From Nitrososphaeria archaeon (lineage in GTDB: Archaea; Thermoproteota; Nitrososphaeria; Geothermarchaeales; JDFR-13), in NCBI GenBank assembly GCA_027000765.1, contig JALTNJ010000039.1:2686-7731 (forward strand): DNA of 5,046 bases. Reading direction: 5' to 3'. The translations under genes were made by a program, and so were the position numbers. Below are positions 1-5,046 of this stretch, piece after piece. The notes under the pieces were generated by a model. That model was not told where the DNA came from and did no database searches. It saw nothing but the letters and a program-made list of their open reading frames with translations. The first letter of the stretch is position 1. Each line of letters opens with the position of its first letter.

Positions 1-490
1 GGAATCTTGGTACACCAGATACAATATCGAAGGATTCAAGATGTTTAGCTAAACAATATATGTCTTTAGCCGATAATACTGTATCAGAATCAAGAAAGAC
101 AATATACTTCCCATTACTCTCCCGATACCCCGTGTAACATGCATATGGCTTACCCATCCAGTCACTTGGTTTTGACACGTGTATAACCCTACAGTTTTCA
201 TATTCTGAACATACCTTCAATGCTTCTTCATAAGAGCCATCAGTTGACTCATCATCAACTATAATGACCTCTATTCCAGGCCCATATATTCCCTCCACTA
301 GCCTACGAATATTTTCCCTCTCATTTCTAACTGGAATAATTACACTAATATCCTCTATTTCCTCTTCATCCCCACTTGGGCAGCGGGGAAGACTTAGATA
401 GCCGCTTTGGGCTATAAGAATTGTTATACTCATTATAGCCAATATCGCGTATAGAAACTCTATAGCCGATGATATGATTCCACTGTCCAT
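1..490 (-). CDS. Family 2 glycosyltransferase, membrane-anchored (partial, N-terminal part)
   Basis: The frame opens with ATG at 490-488 and stays open for 163 codons to the left edge, so the C-terminal part is missing. Residues about 9-30 form one hydrophobic segment that would anchor the protein in the membrane. A GT-A type catalytic domain starts near residue 48 with ISVIIPVRNERENI. It is followed by the nucleotide-sugar motif VDDESTDGS (78-86, D79/D80), the WMGKPYAC segment (111-118), and VFLDSDT (131-137), where DSD is the metal-binding DXD motif. The W-x-GK-x-x-A segment and the N-terminal anchor resemble GT2 enzymes annotated as CrtQ-like carotenoid or lipid glycosyltransferases, but the acceptor cannot be read from this fragment. 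An upstream ATG at 500-498 is in another frame that closes early, so 490 is the best start. There is no clear Shine-Dalgarno sequence. It diverges from the FAD oxidase gene. Confidence 0.88.
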   Translation of the reverse strand, partial: MDSGIISSAIEFLYAILAIMSITILIAQSGYLSLPRCPSGDEEEIEDISVIIPVRNERENIRRLVEGIYGPGIEVIIVDDESTDGSYEEALKVCSEYENCRVIHVSKPSDWMGKPYACYTGYRESNGKYIVFLDSDTVLSAKDIYCLAKHLESFDIVSGVPRF

Positions 491-520
491 CGCTCTTCAT
501 CTATAACAATGGAGAGATAG

Positions 521-530
521 TAAAATATAT
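521..530. promoter_or_regulatory. TATA-like element between divergent genes
   Basis: The sequence TAAAATATAT (ATATATTTTA on the minus strand) is the best TATA-like block in the 70-base gap between the divergent glycosyltransferase and oxidase genes. Its centre lies about 35 bases from both start codons (490 minus, 561 plus). With an archaeal TATA centred 25-27 bases upstream of transcription start, either gene would get a leader of roughly 8-10 bases, which fits the lack of a Shine-Dalgarno sequence at both. Assignment rests on position and composition only. It could serve one gene or both. Confidence 0.45.
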
Positions 531-560
531 CTGTCTATAATCGATTAAGTAATTATTAAG

Positions 561-2171
561 ATGACCCGGATAAGAACATTCTCCCATGATTTTCAGGAAG
601 ATGAGCCAAAGTTAGTTAAAAACCCAGACACAATAGAGAATTATCTTAGAGATGAGTCTAATATAGGAGGAGGAAATGCAGAAGCCGTTGTTTATCCTGA
701 GACAGAAGCGCACATATCAAAAATACTCTATAAAGCATATGTTAATGGGATACGCATCGCTGTCTCAGGCGGTGGCACTGGGTTAACTGGAGCTAGGATT
801 CCTTTAGGCGGGTACGTAATGTCAATGGAGTTTATGACTAGGCCAGTAACACCATGTAAAGAAGGGGAGTGTATCATCAGGGGAAGTTACTTGGGGAAGG
901 AATATATAATTAGAATTGGAACTGATTCCGAGGAGTATGCCTATGCAGTTGTTCCTCCTGGAATTCCATTAAACGTCTTAATAGATATGATATCGAGATA
1001 TAAGCTGATATATCCACCAAATCCAACTGAGAAAAATGCATTTGTAGGAGGCAACGTGGCTACAAACTCATCAGGAGCATGGACGTTTAGATTTGCCCCG
1101 ATAAGACATTATGTTAGAAGACTGAGGATTGTATTGCCAAATGGAGATATAGTGGAAGTAAGTAGAGGTGAGTATAACGTCTCTGGAAGACATTTTGAGT
1201 TGGAGACTTCGAGTGGAGAGGTTATCGATGTGTCTCTTCCAAAGTATAAAATGCCATCGTTGAAGAAGCATTCCGCAGGCTATTATGTCGAGGATAATTT
1301 GGATTTGATAGACCTGTTTATAGGTGCGGAGGGAACCCTGGGAGTATATAGCGAGATAGAAATAGGGTTGGAGAATATGCCTGAAGTCATCTATCCTATA
1401 TATGCTCATTTCAGTAATATAGAGGATCTACTTGGGTTTGTGGATTCTCTTAAAAGATATTCTGGGGAGGCTCCTGCATCGATCTTTTCAATAGAGTTCT
1501 TCGACGGATATTCCGTTGATTTCATTAGGAAAAAATATCCTCCTCCATTAATACCAGAGGAGTCAAGAGGGATAATATTCTTCGAGATAGCCGGTGAAGA
1601 GGAGGATGTATTTAATACATTGGCCGAGGTAAGTGAGGTTTTGGATGAATTTAATGTTTTGAAAGTAATGGCCTCTGAGGATCCAAAGTGGATTGAAAAG
1701 TCAAGAGAAATGAGGCATGCAGTTCCAGAGGGGGTATCCATCTTCGTGAGGCGCCACAATACACATAAAGTTTCAACGGATATCGCTGTGCCAGAGGATA
1801 GATTTAGGGAGATGATGGACACATATTTGGATATTGGAGAGTCGTCAGGCATACACTATGTGATGTATGGACATATCGGGGACAGCCATATTCACTTTAA
1901 CTTCCTCCCCAGGAATGTTGATGAGCTTAGAAAATCACTTGACCATGCCGTGGAGCTGATGAAGAAAGGCGTTGCCCTTGGTGGAACAATATCCGCTGAA
2001 CATGGCGTGGGTAAAAAAGTGTATTTTGAGGATGGCGAACCGGAGCCTATATTAAAGATCCTTTATGGTGAAAAGGGGTTGATTGAGTCCGCCGAGCTTA
2101 AAAAGACTATTGATGAGCACCTAATCCTGAACATCGGGAACATAGTTTCAGAGAAATATCTTGGTATATGA
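561..2171 (+). CDS. FAD-linked oxidase, GlcD / D-lactate dehydrogenase type
   Basis: This 536-residue protein is a complete member of the vanillyl-alcohol-oxidase flavoprotein superfamily, with an N-terminal PCMH-type FAD-binding domain (about 40-270) and a C-terminal FAD-oxidase domain (about 275-530). FAD-binding signatures are SGGGTGLTG (69-77), GGNVATNSSG (163-172) and FIGAEGTLG (253-261). The active-site region has KVSTD (403-407), GHIGDSHIH (437-445) and SAEHGVG (478-484). In characterised D-2-hydroxyacid dehydrogenases of this family the corresponding histidines and glutamate bind a metal that holds the substrate. The protein should therefore oxidise a D-2-hydroxyacid such as lactate, glycolate or 2-hydroxyglutarate, but which one is not decidable. 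Compared with E. coli GlcD it carries about 25 extra residues after SME (near 93-130) and about 35 near 200-240. The usual C-terminal NPGK is replaced by NIGN. No signal peptide or membrane segment is seen. No GlcE/GlcF-like iron-sulfur partner lies next to it, so the electron acceptor is unknown. The ATG at 561 has no Shine-Dalgarno sequence. Confidence 0.93.
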   Translation: MTRIRTFSHDFQEDEPKLVKNPDTIENYLRDESNIGGGNAEAVVYPETEAHISKILYKAYVNGIRIAVSGGGTGLTGARIPLGGYVMSMEFMTRPVTPCKEGECIIRGSYLGKEYIIRIGTDSEEYAYAVVPPGIPLNVLIDMISRYKLIYPPNPTEKNAFVGGNVATNSSGAWTFRFAPIRHYVRRLRIVLPNGDIVEVSRGEYNVSGRHFELETSSGEVIDVSLPKYKMPSLKKHSAGYYVEDNLDLIDLFIGAEGTLGVYSEIEIGLENMPEVIYPIYAHFSNIEDLLGFVDSLKRYSGEAPASIFSIEFFDGYSVDFIRKKYPPPLIPEESRGIIFFEIAGEEEDVFNTLAEVSEVLDEFNVLKVMASEDPKWIEKSREMRHAVPEGVSIFVRRHNTHKVSTDIAVPEDRFREMMDTYLDIGESSGIHYVMYGHIGDSHIHFNFLPRNVDELRKSLDHAVELMKKGVALGGTISAEHGVGKKVYFEDGEPEPILKILYGEKGLIESAELKKTIDEHLILNIGNIVSEKYLGI

Positions 2172-2189
2172 AGATATCTCTACACTATG

Positions 2190-2957
2190 TTATTTATAGA
2201 CATATTCCTCGCTGGGATATAAGCCTCTCCGCACCTCATCTCTAAACTTAATCACAGCCTTCTTTATCACTGACCTCAAGTCTGCGTATCTCTTGAGAAA
2301 CTTTGGGGAGAAGTCATAGTCATAGCCCAAGAGGTCGTTTATGACAAGTACCTGGCCATCGCAATACCTACCCGCCCCCACGCCGATTGTAGGTACTCTT
2401 AGCTTATTGGTGATCTCCCGAGCAACATCCTCAACTACAAGCTCAAGTGCAAGTGCAAAAATGCCTGCTTCCTCCATATCCAAGGCATTATCGATGAGCA
2501 TCTTCCTCTCCTCAGGAGTCTTACCCTTTACTTTTATTATATCCTCTGTCTGAGGTAGAATACCTAGATGACTTATAACTGGTATGCCGACTGAAACCAC
2601 CTCTCTGACTATATGAGGCTTATATCCCTCTATCAATACACCTGCTGCACCAGCCTCAATAAGCTTCTCAGCGTTCCTAATCGCCTCATCAACCGTATTA
2701 TGTGTATTAACCGGCATATCCGATAATACAGGCGTATTTTTCACACCTCTAGCTACACATTCTGTATGGTATATCATGTGCTCTAGTCTTACACTTTTAG
2801 TATCCTTATGACCTTGAAATACCATGCCTAGGCTGTCTCCAACTAATATCAGGTCAATATTACATTCATCAAGTATCTTAGCGGTTTGATAGTCATATGC
2901 CGTAACCATGACGATTTTCTCTCTACCCTTCTTTTCAATAATCTTCTTATACCACAT
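2190..2957 (-). CDS. panB: 3-methyl-2-oxobutanoate hydroxymethyltransferase (ketopantoate hydroxymethyltransferase)
   Basis: PanB transfers a hydroxymethyl group from 5,10-methylene-tetrahydropterin to 2-ketoisovalerate to make ketopantoate, the first committed step towards pantothenate and coenzyme A; it is a cytosolic TIM-barrel enzyme. The length of 255 residues is normal (E. coli 264). Recognisable blocks are VTAYDY (18-23), ILVGDSLGM (37-45), the DMP segment (80-82), IEG (109-111), HLGILPQ (130-136), FALALELV (167-174), VPTIGVGAG (188-196) and CDGQVLVINDLLG (199-211). The three metal ligands (D41, D80, E110, matching E. coli D45, D84, E114) and the catalytic glutamate (E172, matching E181) are all present. 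However, E. coli K112 is Leu108 here, LPFMAY is MPVNTH, and the FGGYKVQGR loop is altered to EDIIKVKGK, so this is a divergent PanB. ATG 2957 is supported by a strong ribosome-binding site. The gene converges with the oxidase gene, with 18 bases between stop codons, and appears monocistronic here; no panE or pantoate kinase gene is in view. Confidence 0.95.
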   Translation of the reverse strand: MWYKKIIEKKGREKIVMVTAYDYQTAKILDECNIDLILVGDSLGMVFQGHKDTKSVRLEHMIYHTECVARGVKNTPVLSDMPVNTHNTVDEAIRNAEKLIEAGAAGVLIEGYKPHIVREVVSVGIPVISHLGILPQTEDIIKVKGKTPEERKMLIDNALDMEEAGIFALALELVVEDVAREITNKLRVPTIGVGAGRYCDGQVLVINDLLGYDYDFSPKFLKRYADLRSVIKKAVIKFRDEVRRGLYPSEEYVYK

Positions 2958-2961
2958 TACA

Positions 2962-2968
2962 GATCACC
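2962..2968 (-). promoter_or_regulatory. Ribosome-binding site of panB
   Basis: On the minus strand GGTGATC lies 4 bases before the panB ATG. It is a seven-base match to the sequence complementary to the archaeal 16S rRNA 3' end (GATCACC). It fixes the panB start at 2957 and implies a transcript with a true leader, unlike the oxidase and glycosyltransferase genes, which lack such a site. Confidence 0.8.
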
Positions 2969-2998
2969 AGGGATACAGTATACCTTGAATATGGAAAC

Positions 2999-3017
2999 TT
3001 AATAAATAGTTTTAAAG
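2999..3017. promoter_or_regulatory. AT-rich TATA-like region between panB and the DUF1614 gene
   Basis: The 79-base divergent gap holds two TATA-like blocks: TTAATAAAT (about 2999-3007) and TTTTAAAG (3010-3017). For panB, transcription starting about 26 bases left of either block would give a leader of about 20-30 bases that includes the GGTGATC site. For the plus-strand gene, the right block would place the start near 3040, which is downstream of the ATG at 3037 and favours the later ATG at 3070; the left block would place it near 3030 and allow ATG 3037. The sequence does not say which block serves which strand. Confidence 0.4.
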
Positions 3018-3036
3018 CCATTTTTTACTGAGGAAA

Positions 3037-3756
3037 ATGCACAGCAAAGTTGTTTCTAGAGAGAGCAACATGGCTGGTATAATATACTTTCCATATCATC
3101 TCTCCATCCTAATCCTATTCGTAGTATTAATAATATTCGTTTTAGGCCTATTGTATATTGGTCTACTTGGACTCGCCTTTAGAAAACTCGGGTTACCCAC
3201 ATACCTTATATTCACACTATTAATTTCAGCGTTCATTTTCAGCTCTATAAATATCCCAGTTTTCAAGATGAAGACGAGGAGAATCGCCATAACATCAGAG
3301 TATATCAGCTTCTTTGGAATTAAATATAGGATCCCCATAGTCCGTGAAGTAGAGGATGATATGGTTGTAGCTATAAATGTGGGGGGAGCACTAATACCAG
3401 TTGCCTTCAGTATATTCCTCATCCTAAAGCTACCTTTTCTAATTAACGATTATCTACTAGGTATTCTTGTAGTCTCAATAGCCACATTCTTGATGGCTAA
3501 ACCCGTTAAAGGTGTGGGGATAGTTACTCCAGCGCTTCTCCCGCCTATAGTTGCCGCTATCACCGCATTACTAATATCCCCTGGTTATAGTAGCTTCATT
3601 GCATATGTCTCAGGTACATTAGGCACCCTCATAGGGGCTGATCTATTGAACATACCTCGATTTAAGGATCTAGGCGCATCTATTGTTAGCATTGGCGGGG
3701 CTGGGACATTCGATGGTATATTCCTTACAGGGATAATCGCAGTATTACTTGCATAA
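3037..3756 (+). CDS. DUF1614 family integral membrane protein
   Basis: This 239-residue protein is strongly hydrophobic and matches the DUF1614 family (PF07758), widespread in archaea and some bacteria, with no established function. Membrane segments are visible at about 21-47, 54-76, 112-131, 137-154, 160-181, 185-205 and 216-238; only about residues 77-108 form a clear polar loop. Family-typical conserved blocks are IYFPYHL near the N-terminus (16-22), INIPVF (71-76), NVGGALIP (114-121), PALLPP (165-170), GTLGTLIGADLL (193-204) and SIGGAGTFDGIFLTG (218-232), the last containing an acidic D226 within the membrane region. Two starts are possible. ATG 3037 follows GAGG at 3030-3033, only 3 bases away. 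ATG 3070 (residue 12) gives MAGIIYFP, which is closer to where family members usually begin. The first 11 residues are polar and not family-like, so 3070 is a serious alternative. It diverges from panB and is followed by a 290-base gap. Confidence 0.92.
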   Translation: MHSKVVSRESNMAGIIYFPYHLSILILFVVLIIFVLGLLYIGLLGLAFRKLGLPTYLIFTLLISAFIFSSINIPVFKMKTRRIAITSEYISFFGIKYRIPIVREVEDDMVVAINVGGALIPVAFSIFLILKLPFLINDYLLGILVVSIATFLMAKPVKGVGIVTPALLPPIVAAITALLISPGYSSFIAYVSGTLGTLIGADLLNIPRFKDLGASIVSIGGAGTFDGIFLTGIIAVLLA

Positions 3757-3824
3757 AACCCAAACTCCATCCCCATCGATATTAAATATTCAAGAATATT
3801 CAGTATCAAATTCTCCACAACCCG

Positions 3825-3867
3825 GTGTAAACACGTGTAAATGATGGTTTTACACACCAGCGTCTGG
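3825..3867. repeat. Cluster of short inverted and direct repeats
   Basis: GTGTAAA occurs twice in direct orientation (3825-3831 and 3835-3841) and once inverted as TTTACAC (3849-3855). The second copy and the inverted copy form a perfect 7-bp stem with a 7-base loop. The two direct copies overlap an 8-base palindrome, ACACGTGT (3831-3838). Immediately after comes CCAG-CGT-CTGG (3857-3867), a small second palindrome. The repeats are directly visible. Whether they act as a regulator-binding site, an RNA hairpin or nothing is not known. They lie about 70 bases past the DUF1614 stop and about 180 bases before the BMP start. Confidence 0.6.
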
Positions 3868-4004
3868 ACTCACTCAATATCTATGGCCTGAAACTGTTAC
3901 TATATTATAATGATCTCGTAATATGTTTATAGAAAATAAATAAATTATGTATATTTTTTCAATATTATCTGGTCTATAAATTTTACAATTACATGTTATT
4001 TTGA

Positions 4005-4012
4005 TTTAAAAG
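4005..4012 (+). promoter_or_regulatory. Probable TATA box of the BMP-family gene
   Basis: TTTAAAAG is centred about 39 bases before the ATG at 4047. Initiation about 26 bases downstream would fall near 4034 and leave a leader of about 13 bases that still includes the GGTG ribosome-binding site at 4038-4041. The assignment is from spacing and composition alone. Confidence 0.5.
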
Positions 4013-4037
4013 ATATGTCTCTATAATATTATTTGCT

Positions 4038-4041
4038 GGTG
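4038..4041 (+). promoter_or_regulatory. Ribosome-binding site of the BMP-family gene
   Basis: GGTG, part of the archaeal Shine-Dalgarno consensus, lies 5 bases before the ATG at 4047. Together with the Tat motif beginning at residue 7 it supports this start codon. Confidence 0.6.
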
Positions 4042-4046
4042 TAATC

Positions 4047-5046
4047 ATGGCCAGCGATCCTATCAAGAGGCGTGATTTTCTTAAGGTTTCTGCTGCTGCT
4101 GTCGGTGGTTTTCTCCTAGGGGTTGGCGTTGGATGGGTTGCTAAACCAGTTCCTGAAGCCATTGTAAAACCAGGTAGTATGGAGATCAAAGCATATTTCA
4201 TTCCTTCAACTCCAATTGAAGAGCCTTGGGTAGGGGTTGTTCATGAAGCGCTTCAGAAGGCTGCGGAAACCTATCCAAATGTGTCTTATGACTGGACTGA
4301 AAACGTCCCCTATTCCGATGTACCACGTGTCATGATGGAGGCAGTCGACGGGGGATACAACCTTATATTTGCCGACGTCTTTGGATGTGAAGAGGAGGCT
4401 AGGGACGTAGCTGAGAAATATCCTGATGTCTACTTCGTCTTCGGATCTGGACTGGGTCCTATGGAGCCCAATGTAAGTGTATTCGATGACTGGATACATG
4501 AACCGGCATATATCATTGGTGCTATAGCAGGAAAACTAACTGATTCGAATGTAGTGGGTGCGGTCGGGGGATATGCAATTCCAGAGGTAAATAGGTTGAT
4601 AAATGCCTACAAATACGGCGTAAAAGACTACAATCCAGATGCAAAAGTGAAGATAACCTTCATCAACAGCTGGTTCGACCCGCCAACCGCTGCATCAGCT
4701 GCCCAGAGCCAGATTGACGAGGGGGTAGATGTCATGTATGCAGAGAGATATGATCCCTTTAGCGTTACATCGCCACTTGGCATCCCAACATTTGGCAACC
4801 TAAAAGACCAGTACTCCCTTGCACCTAATGTCGTGATCACAGGACCCGAGTGGGATATGTGGCCGGCTGTAAATGAAGTCATTTCAATGATAAATGAAGG
4901 AAGATGGCAGGCAAAGGACCTAGCTGAGTGGACAATGATGGCTAAAGGCGGTGCTAGGCTTGCAGGCTGGGAAGGACCTACAGATAATACTTGGCACAAC
5001 TATAAGGAGCGTCTAGACCCGGAGATAGTGAAAAAGATAGAGGATA
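4047..5046 (+). CDS. Tat-exported BMP/PnrA-family substrate-binding protein (partial, C-terminus missing)
   Basis: The first 333 codons of a BMP-family (PF02608) solute-binding protein are present; the right edge cuts it probably a few dozen residues before its end. These proteins sit outside the membrane and deliver ligand, in known cases purine nucleosides or related bases, to an ABC importer. The N-terminus KRRDFLK (7-13) followed by a hydrophobic stretch (14-31) is a twin-arginine export signal. There is no lipobox cysteine and no clear signal-peptidase site, so the segment may remain as an anchor. The mature part shows the two-lobed BMP pattern: STPIEEPW (54-61), GGYNLIFADVFG (102-113), KYPDVYFVFGSG (124-135), EPAYIIGAIAGKLTDSN (152-168), VGAVGGYAIPEVNRLINAY (170-188), NSWFDPPTAASAAQ (207-220) and a hinge-side region near 225-270. 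The IPEV-N-x-WFDP pattern matches the subgroup that resembles bacterial Tat-exported, adenine-type binders; the ligand is inferred only. Its own TATA box and ribosome-binding site precede it, and transporter genes would be expected downstream. Confidence 0.92.
   Translation, partial: MASDPIKRRDFLKVSAAAVGGFLLGVGVGWVAKPVPEAIVKPGSMEIKAYFIPSTPIEEPWVGVVHEALQKAAETYPNVSYDWTENVPYSDVPRVMMEAVDGGYNLIFADVFGCEEEARDVAEKYPDVYFVFGSGLGPMEPNVSVFDDWIHEPAYIIGAIAGKLTDSNVVGAVGGYAIPEVNRLINAYKYGVKDYNPDAKVKITFINSWFDPPTAASAAQSQIDEGVDVMYAERYDPFSVTSPLGIPTFGNLKDQYSLAPNVVITGPEWDMWPAVNEVISMINEGRWQAKDLAEWTMMAKGGARLAGWEGPTDNTWHNYKERLDPEIVKKIED

Larger units (their letters stand above)
3757..4046. other. Intergenic region between the DUF1614 and BMP genes
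   Basis: No credible gene is seen on either strand. The first 70 bases are unremarkable. Positions 3825-3867 hold a cluster of short direct and inverted repeats. From about 3895 to 4035 the sequence is very AT-rich, including a T6 run (3954-3959) that could serve as a weak U-rich terminator for upstream transcription, although it lies about 200 bases past the DUF1614 stop. TATA-like blocks occur at 3974-3984 and 4005-4012; the second is well placed for the BMP gene. No tRNA-like cloverleaf was found. Confidence 0.6.

Noticed and set aside
1071..1852. Two long open frames on the minus strand (1071-1409 and 1406-1852)
   Set aside because: They lie wholly antisense to the well-supported FAD oxidase gene and show no recognisable domain; their composition is what antisense reading of that gene would give.
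2172..2189. Bidirectional terminator between the convergent oxidase and panB genes
   Set aside because: The 18-base gap has no T-run or stable stem, so termination must occur inside the opposite gene or by signals I cannot see.
2341..2553. Open frame on the plus strand antisense to panB
   Set aside because: It is rich in Ser/Thr/Ala with no domain and overlaps conserved PanB coding sequence.
3096..3857. Minus-strand open frames across the DUF1614 gene, one starting at 3857 in the repeat cluster
   Set aside because: Most of their length is antisense to conserved membrane protein coding sequence, and the extra part in the gap has no ribosome-binding site or family resemblance.
3841..3892. Possible C/D box guide RNA (ATGATGG followed 41 bases later by CTGA)
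   Set aside because: The C box lacks the final A of RTGATGA needed for the k-turn, and no internal D' and C' boxes are present between the two motifs.
3954..3959. T6 run as a dedicated terminator of the DUF1614 gene
   Set aside because: It is about 200 bases after the stop codon within a generally AT-rich stretch, so it is not specific enough to call as a separate feature.
3989..4999. Minus-strand open frames antisense to the BMP-family gene (3989-4201, 4206-4499 and 4628-4999)
   Set aside because: The plus-strand frame has clear family motifs throughout, and the antisense frames have none.

Overview
The window looks like archaeal chromosome, most likely from the Thermoproteota (Crenarchaeota) or a close relative. 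The reasons are heavy use of ATA for Ile and AGA/AGG for Arg, TATA-type elements rather than bacterial -35/-10 boxes upstream of the genes, a start site preceded by a long archaeal-style GGTGATC ribosome-binding site, and a DUF1614 membrane protein of the type common in archaea. The lineage is inferred from style and family content and cannot be fixed to a genus from the sequence alone.

Layout, left to right: (1) 1-490, minus strand, the N-terminal 163 codons of a membrane-anchored family 2 glycosyltransferase that runs off the left edge; (2) 561-2171, plus strand, a complete GlcD/D-lactate-dehydrogenase-type FAD-linked oxidase; (3) 2190-2957, minus strand, a complete ketopantoate hydroxymethyltransferase (PanB); (4) 3037-3756, plus strand, a complete DUF1614 integral membrane protein; (5) 3757-4046, a 290-base intergenic region with a compact cluster of short repeats, an AT-rich stretch and a promoter; (6) 4047-5046, plus strand, a Tat-exported substrate-binding protein of the BMP/PnrA family, cut by the right edge just before its end.

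No two neighbouring genes clearly form an operon. The glycosyltransferase and the oxidase diverge from a 70-base gap, the oxidase and panB converge with 18 bases between their stop codons, panB and the DUF1614 gene diverge from a 79-base gap, and the BMP gene has its own promoter after 290 bases. The products serve unrelated jobs: lipid or surface glycosylation, oxidation of a 2-hydroxyacid, coenzyme A biosynthesis, an unknown membrane role, and solute uptake. Partners of the BMP protein (ABC ATPase and permeases) would be expected downstream, outside the window.

I found no mobile element, CRISPR array, rRNA or tRNA, and nothing that amounts to a convincing new multi-gene system. The points most worth a second look are the PanB active-site substitutions, the intergenic repeat cluster at 3825-3867, the exactly centred TATA-like element between the first two genes, and the DUF1614 protein, whose family has no known function.
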